DNA of 64,000 nt from DASUPK01 sp963744105 (GTDB lineage Bacteria; Actinomycetota; Thermoleophilia; Solirubrobacterales; 70-9): positions 310,001-374,000 of the forward strand of contig CAVUSJ010000006.1 in NCBI GenBank assembly GCA_963744105.1, written 5' to 3'. This document shows positions 8,319 to 15,633 of the stretch, piece after piece; the first letter of the stretch is position 1, and every line of letters begins with the position of its first letter. The notes under the pieces were generated by a model. It was not told the origin of the DNA. It saw nothing but the letters and a program-made list of their open reading frames with translations, and did not search any database. Position numbers and translations under genes: made by a program.

Positions 8319-9263
8319 TCAGCGCTTCTTCTTGCATTTCTTCTTCTTGGCGGCGTCGGCCGACCGGTGCTTCTTGCTCTTCTTGCACTTGATGGCCGTG
8401 AAGGTGAGCGACACCGAAGGGACGCCTGTCGTGTCGAGCCCCGCAAGCGTCGCACTGGCGGCTGCGGCGAAGGCCGTGGAGCCGCCGCCTCCCCCAGCGC
8501 CACCTGCCATCCCGTTGTTGCCGGCGGCTCCGCCGCCCCCGCCGAAGGCGCCACCACCCCCGCCGCCCCCCTGCCCGGCGCCACCGGGGCCATTCGTCCC
8601 TCCGGCGCCGCCGAATCCGGATGTGCCCCCGATCCCGTTCAAGGGCGCGTTCAATCCGGTCCCGCCGCTGCCCGCAAGCGTCGCGGTGGCTCCCCCGCCC
8701 CCATGGGCGTCCACATCGTTCCCCGAGAAGCCTGCTGAACCAGCCGCCCCGCCGGCTCCGCCGTGGGCGGGGTCACCGTTGTCGCCATTGCCCACGCCGC
8801 CTCCCCCACCGGCGACGATCAGGCGGGAGTCCAGCGTCGTGGGGTTGCCCAGCGGAAGCGTACGAACGTCTGATGCGCCGCCACCCCCGCCGCCGCCCTG
8901 GCCCGAGGGGATAGCGCCGGTTCCACCAGTCCCCCCACCGTTGAAGCCGCCCGGCCCTGGGACGACCCCCGAAGGGCTGCCGCCCTTCCCACCAACCTCC
9001 ACGTAGAGAACCTGGCCGGGAGTCACGGGAAGGTCGGCCGTCGCAAGCCCGCCGAGCCCCCCGAGCACGGGGCCGTTCGACGCCCCGGGGGCGCCGATCG
9101 CGACTACGTGAAGGCTCCGCACGCCCGCCGGGACCTTGAAGGTCTGCTCGGCGCCCGTGGATCCGAAGGTCACGGTCGTCGCGGCCTGCGCGGGCCCGAC
9201 GAGCAGGAACGGGGCGCAGAGGATGAGCGCTGCGCCGAGCAGCTTCTGCGGCGATCGAGGCAT
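8319..9263 (-). CDS. Secreted glycine-rich protein with Lys/Cys C-terminal tail (paralogue 1)
   Basis: 314 residues if the start is the ATG at 9263, which begins a clean signal peptide (MPRSPQKLLGAALILCAPFL ... AQA). A TTG 14 codons upstream is possible but less likely. The mature protein starts with TVTFGSTGAEQTFKVPAGVRSLHVVAIGA and then about 170 residues that are mostly Gly/Ala, the pattern of glycine-rich domains of the PF12810 type. It ends in a basic tail with HRSADAAKKKKCKKKR. Its neighbour at 9307-10266 has the same architecture, so this is a tandem duplication. Likely an extracellular structural or adhesive protein. Confidence 0.75.
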   Translation of the reverse strand: MPRSPQKLLGAALILCAPFLLVGPAQAATTVTFGSTGAEQTFKVPAGVRSLHVVAIGAPGASNGPVLGGLGGLATADLPVTPGQVLYVEVGGKGGSPSGVVPGPGGFNGGGTGGTGAIPSGQGGGGGGGASDVRTLPLGNPTTLDSRLIVAGGGGGVGNGDNGDPAHGGAGGAAGSAGFSGNDVDAHGGGGATATLAGSGGTGLNAPLNGIGGTSGFGGAGGTNGPGGAGQGGGGGGGAFGGGGGAAGNNGMAGGAGGGGGSTAFAAAASATLAGLDTTGVPSVSLTFTAIKCKKSKKHRSADAAKKKKCKKKR

Positions 9264-9306
9264 CCGCCCATTCCTACCGCCGCGAAGCTGCCCGGGCAAC
9301 CTCAAT

Positions 9307-10266
9307 TCAGCGCTTCTTCTTCTTGCACTTCTTCTTGGCGGTCTCCGCCGAGCGGTGCTTCTTCTTCTTGCACTTCTTGCCCGGCGCCGTGCCGCTGTTC
9401 GGCGAGGCGTAGTCGAGCGTCACCGAGGAGACGCCGCTCGAATCAGGCGAAACGGAGGTGCCGCTCGTGCCCGCAGCGAACGTGCTCGAGCCACCGCCGC
9501 CGCCACCACCGGCGTTGTTGCCGTCGGCGCCGTTACCGCCGCCGCCACCGCCGTAGGTGCCGCCACCGCCGCCGCCACCGGACCCTGCGCAGACGCCGCT
9601 GGATCCACCCGTGCCGCCTTGCCCAAACGAGCCCGGGCCGAAGGTCGCCCCGGCGGTCGTCGGGGTTGCCCCGGCTCCAGCAACGCCCTGCAAAGGTGTT
9701 CCGCCGGGCGAGCCGTTGGTGCCGGATGATCCGCCTGCGCCGCCTGCGCCGCCGGCCGTTCCGGTGCTAAGACACGTCGCGCCGCCACCGCCGCCGCCAC
9801 CGGCGGCCACGATCAGCCGGGAGGTAAGCGACGAAAGCGTAGTGCGAATGTCTGTTGCACCGCCGCCACCGCCGCCGCCGTGTCCAAGTGGATCCGAGGT
9901 GGTGCCACCGGTTCCACCGCCGTTGAATCCGCCGGCGCCCCCGCTCGGGCTGGTCGAGCTACCGCCGGTGCCGCCGACCAGGATGAACAACAGCTGGCCC
10001 GGCGTCACCGCCAGATCGGTGCTCGCCCGCGCCCCGTTGGCGCCGGCTCCGCCGGACCCCGTGGTGCCGGCCGCACCATGACCACCCTTGGCGCCGGTGG
10101 CCACCACGTGTAGCTTCGTGATCCCGGTCGGCACCACGAACGTCTGCTCGGCGCCGGTGAAATTGAACGTCGTGGTGGTCGCCTGCGCGACTCCGCTCCA
10201 GGCCCCCATCGCAAGCGCGAGCACGCCAACGCCCGCGCCAAGCCCCCTTGCTCTTCGCGCTTCCAT
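9307..10266 (-). CDS. Secreted glycine-rich protein with Lys/Cys C-terminal tail (paralogue 2)
   Basis: 319 residues. Signal peptide MEARRARGLGAGVGVLALAM ... AQA, then TTFNFTGAEQTFVVPTGITKLHVVATGAKGG and a long Gly-rich core with repeated GGTGGS and FNGGGTGG units. The C-terminus is KKCKKKKHRSAETAKKKCKK-like, nearly the same tail as paralogue 1 (shared HRSA-x-x-AKKK). GGAAGGGGACTCA lies just upstream of the ATG and serves as the ribosome binding site. Downstream, paralogue 1 follows after 43 nt, so the pair is probably cotranscribed. Confidence 0.75.
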   Translation of the reverse strand: MEARRARGLGAGVGVLALAMGAWSGVAQATTTTFNFTGAEQTFVVPTGITKLHVVATGAKGGHGAAGTTGSGGAGANGARASTDLAVTPGQLLFILVGGTGGSSTSPSGGAGGFNGGGTGGTTSDPLGHGGGGGGGATDIRTTLSSLTSRLIVAAGGGGGGGATCLSTGTAGGAGGAGGSSGTNGSPGGTPLQGVAGAGATPTTAGATFGPGSFGQGGTGGSSGVCAGSGGGGGGGTYGGGGGGNGADGNNAGGGGGGGSSTFAAGTSGTSVSPDSSGVSSVTLDYASPNSGTAPGKKCKKKKHRSAETAKKKCKKKKR

Positions 10267-10346
10267 TGAGTCCCCTTCCTTATGAAGGTCGGCCGGAATT
10301 GGCCGTCGGGCCGACCCTACTATGGAAGCGGATCGCCGGTGAAGAC

Positions 10347-11450
10347 CTAGACGACGAAGCTGCCGTCGCGCTGCAGTGTCTCTCCGTCGACCTCGATCTG
10401 ACCGCCCTGGCGCAGGTCGCAGATCATGTCCCAGTGGATGGCCGACTCATTGACGCCGCCCGTCTCCGGATAGGAGCGGCCGACCGCGAGGTGGACGGTG
10501 CCGCCGATCTTCTCGTCGAGCAGGATCTCTCCGGTGCCGGCCGTGATCCCGTAGTTGGTGCCGATGCCGAGCTCGCCGAGGCGGCGCGCCCCCCCATCGG
10601 TGTCGAGCATCTCGATCAGGAAGTCCTCGCCCTTCTCGGCGCTCGCGTCCACGACCTTGCCGCCCTCGAAGCGGAAGCGCACCCCCGCGACCTCACGCCC
10701 GGCGTAGCTCGCCGGCAGGTGGAACCTGATCTCGCCCTCCGCCGAGTCCTCGATGGGGCCGGTGAAGAACTCGCCATCGGGCATGTTGTGCTTCCCGTCG
10801 GCGGCGATGAAGGTCCGCCCCTCGATGCCGAGTCGCAGGTCTGTCCCGTCGCCGGTGACGTGGACCTCGGAGCGGCCCTGGATCCAGTCCGCCAGCCGCT
10901 TGGTCTCCACGGAGGTCCGCGTCCAGGCCCCGACCGGGTCGTCATCCGTCGCCAGGCAGGCGCCGTAATAGAAGTCCTCGTAGGCCGGCAGGCTCATCCC
11001 GGCCTCGGACGCGTAGGCCTGGGTCGGGAACAGCGTCAGCGCCCAGCGGTAGGTGCCCTCGGCGCTCCGCTCCATCGCGCGCTTCATCAACCGCTGCGTC
11101 GCGGCCTGGCGCATCGCCTGGCGCTCCGGCGCGACCTGGGAGAGCGCCCGGGTGTTCTGGCTCGCCATCACCGCGATCCGGACGTCGGCGTTCTCGACCG
11201 CCCACTCCGCCACCGGTGAAACCCACTGCAGCTGGTCGTCCGAGGCGTGCTCGAAGAAGGCGGTCGACTGCCCCTCCAGCACCATGTTCACGATCGGGTT
11301 GCCGCCCGCGCGCAGAACCTCCTCGTAGATCGCCTGCAGCAGCGGCTCCGCCCCGGACTCCCCCTCGACGGTGCAGACGTCGCTGTCCGACACCTTGGTC
11401 GAGTGCCGGACGAGGATCTGGGCGAGTGCGGTGACGCGCGGATCTCTCAT
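10347..11450 (-). CDS. Aminopeptidase, M29 family
   Basis: Metal-dependent exopeptidase that removes N-terminal residues from peptides. 367 residues from the ATG at 11450, normal length. Family landmarks: EGESGAEPLLQAIYEEVLRAGG near the N-terminus, DLRLGIEGR, KHNMPDGEFFTGP (metal-ligand region), GTNYGITAGTGEILLDEKIGGTVHLAVG and the terminal HWDMICDLR motif. Its ATG overlaps the pdxT stop region by 4 nt, so it is the third gene of a pdxS-pdxT-pepM29 operon. A longer frame extends upstream only because it reads through pdxT. Confidence 0.9.
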   Translation of the reverse strand: MRDPRVTALAQILVRHSTKVSDSDVCTVEGESGAEPLLQAIYEEVLRAGGNPIVNMVLEGQSTAFFEHASDDQLQWVSPVAEWAVENADVRIAVMASQNTRALSQVAPERQAMRQAATQRLMKRAMERSAEGTYRWALTLFPTQAYASEAGMSLPAYEDFYYGACLATDDDPVGAWTRTSVETKRLADWIQGRSEVHVTGDGTDLRLGIEGRTFIAADGKHNMPDGEFFTGPIEDSAEGEIRFHLPASYAGREVAGVRFRFEGGKVVDASAEKGEDFLIEMLDTDGGARRLGELGIGTNYGITAGTGEILLDEKIGGTVHLAVGRSYPETGGVNESAIHWDMICDLRQGGQIEVDGETLQRDGSFVV

Positions 11451-12043
11451 CGACCCAAACCTAGCGACTGCCCCGCGCGGGCCGCGGTGCACATAGCCAT
11501 GAACGCGGCGTGCAGCCGGCTGTCGTCCGTGAGCTCCGCGTGGAAGGCCACCGCGAGGACGTTGCCGTCCCGGACCGCCACGGGGTGGCCGTCGACCTCG
11601 GCCAGAACCTCGACCTCCGGCCCGCGCTCCTCGACCCACGGCGCCCTGATGAAGACCGCACGGAGCGGCTCTTCGCCGAGGCCCTCGATGCGGAGGTCCT
11701 CCTCGAAGCTCGCGAGCTGCCGGCCGAAGGCGTTGCGGAGACAGACGTAGTCGGCCAGTCCGAGGTGGTCGCGATCGCAGACGATCATCCCCGCGCAGCT
11801 GCCGAGAATCGGAGCCCCGGCCTCGTCGAAGGAGCGGATCGCCGCGTCGAGGCCCTCCCGCTCCATGCCCATGGTGATCGTGGTGGACTCGCCGCCGGGG
11901 ATCACGAGGCCGTCGAGGCCGACGAGCTGCTCGGGGGTGCGGACCTCGGAGGCCTCCGCGCCGAGCGACTCCAGCATCTTCCGATGCGCCTCGAAGTCGC
12001 CCTGCAGGGCGAGTACCCCTATTCGGAGTGGGCCGTCGCTCAA
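11447..12043 (-). CDS. pdxT: Pyridoxal 5'-phosphate synthase glutaminase subunit PdxT
   Basis: Class I glutamine amidotransferase that feeds ammonia to PdxS. 198 residues. IGVLALQGDFEAH at the start, GGESTT oxyanion region at about 51-56, nucleophile Cys83 in GSCAGM, and the catalytic His-Glu in AVAFHAEL (the usual form is FHPEL). Overlaps pdxS by 4 nt (ATGA type) and the M29 gene by 4 nt. Confidence 0.95.
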   Translation of the reverse strand: MSDGPLRIGVLALQGDFEAHRKMLESLGAEASEVRTPEQLVGLDGLVIPGGESTTITMGMEREGLDAAIRSFDEAGAPILGSCAGMIVCDRDHLGLADYVCLRNAFGRQLASFEEDLRIEGLGEEPLRAVFIRAPWVEERGPEVEVLAEVDGHPVAVRDGNVLAVAFHAELTDDSRLHAAFMAMCTAARAGQSLGLGR

Positions 12044-12927
12044 GCGCCGCGGCCCTGGAGCAGGCCGCCGTCTGCGGCCAGCGCCTCGATCTCGAGGCCG
12101 GGCATCGCATCGCCGAGCTCCATCGAGGCCTGGGCAACGCGCTCCGGATCCTCGAAGTGGGTGGTCGCCTCGACGATCGCGCGGGCGCGCCGGGCGGGAT
12201 CCTCGCTCTTGAAGATGCCCGAGCCGACGAAGTTGCCCTCGGCCCCGAGCTGCATCATCAGCGCGGCGTCCGCCGGAGTGGCGATGCCGCCGGCGCAGAA
12301 GAGGGGTACCGGCAGCCAGCCGCGCTCGGCGACCTCCTGCACGACGTCGAGCGGAGCCTGGTGCTCCTTGGCGGCGCCGGCGAGCTGCTCGGGCCGGAGC
12401 GAAGAGAGGTGCTTGATGCCGTCGGTGATCTCGCGCATGTGGCGGACCGCCTCGACGATGTTGCCGGTGCCCGCCTCGCCCTTCGAGCGGATCATCGCGG
12501 CGCCCTCGCCGATTCGCCGAAGCGCCTCACCGAGATTGGTGGCGCCGCAGACGAACGGGACCTCGAAGGCGAGCTTGTCGATGTGATTGGACTCGTCGGC
12601 CGGAGTGAGCACCTCGGACTCATCGACGTAGTCGACCTCGAGCGACTGAAGGACCTGGGCCTCGGCGAAGTGGCCGATCCGGGCCTTGGCCATCACGGGG
12701 ATGGTCACCGCCTCCTGGATCTGCTTGATCACGGCCGGGTTCGACATGCGGGCGACGCCGCCCTGGGCCCTGATGTCTGCGGGGACACGCTCCAGCGCCA
12801 TCACCGCGCAAGCCCCCGCGTCCTCGGCGATCTTCGCCTGCTCGGCGTTGGTGACGTCCATGATCACCCCGCCCTTGAGCATCTCGGCGAGGCCGGTCTT
12901 GACTCGAAATGTCGCGCGCTCGGCCAT
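12040..12927 (-). CDS. pdxS: Pyridoxal 5'-phosphate synthase lyase subunit PdxS
   Basis: (beta/alpha)8 enzyme that makes PLP from ribose 5-phosphate, glyceraldehyde 3-phosphate and ammonia. 295 residues from the ATG at 12927, which gives the family N-terminus MAERATFRVKTGLAEML followed by KGGVIMDV. The frame is open 28 codons further, but that part has no family match. Conserved VPADIRAQGGVARMSNP, VMAKARIGHF and LFCAGGIATPADAALMMQLG are present. A TACTAT box 12 nt before the ATG is a reasonable -10 element. Confidence 0.96.
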   Translation of the reverse strand: MAERATFRVKTGLAEMLKGGVIMDVTNAEQAKIAEDAGACAVMALERVPADIRAQGGVARMSNPAVIKQIQEAVTIPVMAKARIGHFAEAQVLQSLEVDYVDESEVLTPADESNHIDKLAFEVPFVCGATNLGEALRRIGEGAAMIRSKGEAGTGNIVEAVRHMREITDGIKHLSSLRPEQLAGAAKEHQAPLDVVQEVAERGWLPVPLFCAGGIATPADAALMMQLGAEGNFVGSGIFKSEDPARRARAIVEATTHFEDPERVAQASMELGDAMPGLEIEALAADGGLLQGRGA

Positions 12928-13066
12928 CGGCTGGTCCCCATAGTAGAAGGGGCGCGTGTTTGCCTGATTGACGGCCGGGCAACCTAGTTCGTACCTCGCC
13001 CTTGGGGGCACCGCAGGCGGGGTGGCGCAACAACTTGGGGTCCATTTCCCCCGGACCCCGATATCG

Positions 13067-13100
13067 GCTACAGGTCCGGATCGCCCCCCGGGCCTGTAGC
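13067..13100. terminator. Hairpin terminator after the RpiR-type regulator gene
   Basis: GCTACAGG pairs with CCTGTAGC and, after one mismatch, CCGG pairs with CCGG; the loop is C-rich. It begins 7 nt beyond the minus-strand stop at 13107. Confidence 0.6.
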
Positions 13101-13106
13101 TATGCG

Positions 13107-13976
13107 CTACTTGAGCTTGAAGGCGCGGATGCGGTCGCGGTGGGCCGCCTCGTCACGGGAGTAGACCCCGTGGGCGAGCGCCTGTACCAGGCCCATCAGC
13201 GCGGCGTTGGAGCGGATGTAGGACGGGCCGTTCGAGCTGTAGTAGAGCATCAGCTCGGAGTGCTCCGCCACGTCCGAGAGAGTCGCGTCGGTGATCGAGA
13301 GCGTCCGCGCCCGGCGATGCCGGGCGAGCTTCAGCGCCCGCAGGATGAGCGGATGCGCGCGGCCCGCGGTCAGCACCACGAGCAGCGTGTCCTCGTCCAT
13401 CCGTGAGAGCTTCTGGATGTTGTCCTGACTCGGCGAGGCGACGATCTCGGCGCGGACGTCGAGCAGGCCGAGCAGGTGGCGGAGATAGCTGGCGAAGAAC
13501 GCCATCTGCTCCACCCCCACGATCAGCACGCGCCTCGAGGTCGCGAGCGCCGAGACCGAAGCCTCGATCTGCTCGCGGGTCAGGTTGCGTGCCGTCTCCT
13601 CGATGTTCGAGTAGTCCGCTCCGAGCGAAGCCTCGAACTCCGAGTGGTCGAAGTTGAACAGTGCCGCAGCACCGCTTCCGCCGTTGCCGCTCGGCTGCCC
13701 CTCGGCGACCTTGTGGCGGTACTCCTCGATCGCTGCCTGCTGCAGCTCGGGGTAGCCGTCAAAGCCAAGCGCCTGGGAGAAGCGGACGACCGTGGACGAA
13801 GAGGTGTTGGCCCGACGCGCCAGCTCTTCGGCGGTCTGGAAGGCCGCCTCGTCGAGGTGGTCGACGATGTAGCGGGCGACGTCCTTCTGGGACCGCGAGA
13901 AGTCGTCGAAGCGCTCGGTGATGAAGTCCGAGAGGCTCTTGCGAGCCGGATGGGTCTTCGTCGCGGTCCGTGCCAC
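13107..13976 (-). CDS. RpiR/MurR family transcriptional regulator (HTH + SIS)
   Basis: 289 residues. The N-terminal HTH_6 domain covers about 12-90 (SQKDVARYIVDHLDEAAFQT, then SSSTVVRFSQALGFDGYPEL). A C-terminal SIS sugar-phosphate-binding domain covers about 130-270 (SRRVLIVGVEQMAFFASYL, then DTLLVVLTAGRAH). Such proteins sense phosphosugars or cell-wall sugars. The start is a GTG at 13976. No target operon is adjacent: upstream lies a divergent membrane gene and downstream is pdxS, so the regulon cannot be named. Confidence 0.9.
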   Translation of the reverse strand: MARTATKTHPARKSLSDFITERFDDFSRSQKDVARYIVDHLDEAAFQTAEELARRANTSSSTVVRFSQALGFDGYPELQQAAIEEYRHKVAEGQPSGNGGSGAAALFNFDHSEFEASLGADYSNIEETARNLTREQIEASVSALATSRRVLIVGVEQMAFFASYLRHLLGLLDVRAEIVASPSQDNIQKLSRMDEDTLLVVLTAGRAHPLILRALKLARHRRARTLSITDATLSDVAEHSELMLYYSSNGPSYIRSNAALMGLVQALAHGVYSRDEAAHRDRIRAFKLK

Positions 13977-14044
13977 GGGCGATGTTTTCGCTGCCCGCGT
14001 GGGTTTCCCTTCTAGCTATTGGGCGAATGTGGTTGGATCGTCGG

Positions 14045-14431
14045 GTGAGCCTCGACGGGCAGCTCCGCCAGACCAACCGGAACATGATCGCGTTTGACCT
14101 CCTGCTGGGGTCGGGCGCCCTCTTCGCTCCTTCGCAGACTCTCCGCGTCCTCGGCCACGACGAGCCCTCTGACGACGCCAAGGAGCTCTTCCGCCGCTGC
14201 GGCCCGATCTGGCTCACCTTCGCGGCTGCCCACCTGGTCGCCTATCGGCGCAACCGGCCGAAGGACTGGTGGGCTCTGTCCTGGCTGCGGGGCACCGAGC
14301 TCGTCACCGACATCGTCTGGTCGCGCTCGTCCGCTTTCTCCCGGCCGGGCGCCCGGGCCGGCCTCTGGTTCGCCGGGCTCAGCAACCTGGCGATGACGCT
14401 CGGCTTCGCGTACCTCTCCGAGACCGAATAG
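14045..14431 (+). CDS. Small integral membrane protein of unknown function
   Basis: 128 residues if the start is the GTG at 14045 (VSLDGQLRQTNRN); an ATG at 14027 is the alternative. TTGGAT ends 5 nt before the GTG, so a leaderless start is plausible. The protein has hydrophobic segments at MIAFDLLLGSGALFAP, FAAAHLVAY, and FAGLSNLAMTLGFAYL. A charged DEPSDDAKELFRRCGP loop lies between. I do not recognise a characterised family. It is divergent from the RpiR-type gene. Confidence 0.6.
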   Translation: MSLDGQLRQTNRNMIAFDLLLGSGALFAPSQTLRVLGHDEPSDDAKELFRRCGPIWLTFAAAHLVAYRRNRPKDWWALSWLRGTELVTDIVWSRSSAFSRPGARAGLWFAGLSNLAMTLGFAYLSETE

Positions 14432-14437
14432 GCGGGC

Positions 14438-14914
14438 TCAGGTCGCTCCGGCGTTCCGGCTGCAGACCTTGAAGCCGAGATCGCCGGCGAGCTTCTTGCG
14501 GTGCGGCGCGCCCTTGGTGACCTCCGCCTGCGCCTCGCCATACCCTCGCGAATCCTGGTTCTCGGCCGCGTCCTGTCCTTTCTTCAGCTGATTGACCGCC
14601 TGGTCGCGAGCGCTCAGGTAGGTGGCGAACTTCGTCCGGAGCCCATCGGGTGGCTCCGGATCGCTCATCGTGGAGCTCGCGCTCTCGGCGGCCTGCACCA
14701 GCGCCTTGGTCTGGTCGGCGGCCTCGGACGCGTTGGCCGGCGGCGTCGCCTGGATCTCCCGGAACCTGGACTGCTCCTCCTGACAGGCCTGATCGGCCTT
14801 CTGAACGAGCTCGGCCGCGGTGACCTGTTCCTTCCCCCCACCGCCGCAGCCTCCCGCCAGCGAGAGGATCGCCACCGCTGGAATCGCGATCACCGTTCGT
14901 CTGGCGCGGAACAT
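14438..14914 (-). CDS. Putative lipoprotein
   Basis: 158 residues from the ATG at 14914. The N-terminal hydrophobic stretch ends in LAGGC, a good lipobox, so the mature protein should be lipid-anchored at the Cys. The rest is charged and helical (KADQACQEEQSRFREIQAT, DQAVNQLKKGQDAAENQDS) with a second Cys near the end. An in-frame GTG at 14935 gives a slightly longer form. Function unknown. Confidence 0.7.
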   Translation of the reverse strand: MFRARRTVIAIPAVAILSLAGGCGGGGKEQVTAAELVQKADQACQEEQSRFREIQATPPANASEAADQTKALVQAAESASSTMSDPEPPDGLRTKFATYLSARDQAVNQLKKGQDAAENQDSRGYGEAQAEVTKGAPHRKKLAGDLGFKVCSRNAGAT

Positions 14915-14960
14915 TGAAGACTCGACTCTAGCCACGGCCGAGGCGCCTGCTTCAATAGTG

Positions 14961-15210
14961 GGACCAGAGAAAGGAGGTGGTCCTAACTTGAATTCGATGC
15001 TTGACGGGACTCTGGAGGTGCAGGGCCGCTAGGCCCGGGCGCTGTTTAGGGCCCAAGGGGCCGCAACGACGGCACGCGGCCGTCGGGCGGAATCCAACCC
15101 GGGCACCGGCGAGCGAAGGGAGGTGGGAGACGTCCCGCCCCACCGCAAATCCCAAGCTCGCTCATCACCGCGTCAAATGCGAAGGGCCGTCTCGCAGGAG
15201 GCGGCCCTTC
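14961..15210 (+). ncRNA. Candidate structured small RNA or leader-peptide transcript
   Basis: A 328-bp interval without a convincing ordinary gene. It starts with GGACCA-GAGAAAGGAGG-TGGTCC, a hairpin whose loop holds a near-perfect anti-16S sequence. Ten bases on, TTG at 14988 opens a 14-codon frame (last residues LEVQGR) ending in TAG at 15032. Then come GC-rich inverted repeats, including GGCCGC/GCGGCC near 15060-15085 and GGTGGG/CCCACC near 15120-15142, and the interval ends at the hairpin 15181-15210. No known RNA family was recognised. Both flanking genes point away from or into it on the other strand, so it would be an independent transcript. Confidence 0.35.
15181..15210. terminator. 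Bidirectional hairpin terminator
   Basis: GAAGGGCCG / CGGCCCTTC, 9-bp perfect stem with a 12-nt loop. It lies downstream of the minus-strand gene at 15243 and at the end of the possible plus-strand small RNA. The stem resembles the terminator at 4987-5012. Confidence 0.65.
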
Positions 15211-15242
15211 GTGCTTCGGGGACTTGATCAGGGGTTCGCGGA

Positions 15243-15620
15243 CTAGCCGCCGAGGTTGCTCACCCTGGTGTCGAGCTTGTCGACCTGGTTCTGCAGGTTC
15301 TTGATGTCGGTCGCCTGCGTCGCCGTGGTCGTGTTCAGGGTGTTGACGCTGTTCTGGATCGCGTTCACCGAGGAGCGCAGGTCGCGCAGCTGCCTGTCGA
15401 TGCTGGTGGCCGTTTCGGCCGCTTTGGCGCCCTGGGCCTTCACTTGACCCTGGACCTGGGAGGCCGTGGTTCCCAGCTGCTGCTCGAGCTGGGTCTTGGT
15501 CGCATCGGCGATGTCCTGATCGCTCTTGTTGCCGTTCTTCGCGCTGATTCCGATCACCAAGCCGACGACGCCGACAACCAGCGCCACACCGGCCAGGATC
15601 AATGCGGTTCGTGGGTTCAT
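15243..15620 (-). CDS. Membrane-anchored coiled-coil protein
   Basis: 125 residues. One N-terminal TM helix (TALILAGVALVVGVVGLVIGI), then an Asn/Gln/Thr-rich helical region with heptad-like spacing (LRDLRSSVNAIQNSVNTL, DIKNLQNQVDKLDTRVSNL) predicted to form a coiled coil. Start ATG at 15620 lies 7 nt behind TAGCGT. No enzymatic motif. Similar single-TM coiled-coil proteins are common and uncharacterised in actinobacteria. Confidence 0.7.
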   Translation of the reverse strand: MNPRTALILAGVALVVGVVGLVIGISAKNGNKSDQDIADATKTQLEQQLGTTASQVQGQVKAQGAKAAETATSIDRQLRDLRSSVNAIQNSVNTLNTTTATQATDIKNLQNQVDKLDTRVSNLGG

Positions 15621-15627
15621 GCGCGCG

Positions 15628-15633
15628 ACGCTA
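15628..15633 (-). promoter_or_regulatory. Leaderless promoter -10 (TAGCGT)
   Basis: On the minus strand TAGCGT, seven bases, then the ATG at 15620. Confidence 0.5.

Noticed and set aside
8311..10285. Long proline-rich plus-strand frames
   Set aside because: Antisense images of the Gly-rich proteins (Gly codons read as Pro).
10347..12137. 596-codon minus-strand frame
   Set aside because: Its first half is a shadow of pdxT; the real product is the M29 aminopeptidase starting at 11450.
14967..14983. Match to the 16S rRNA 3' end region
   Set aside because: It is the complement of the anti-Shine-Dalgarno tail only; no rRNA sequence adjoins it.
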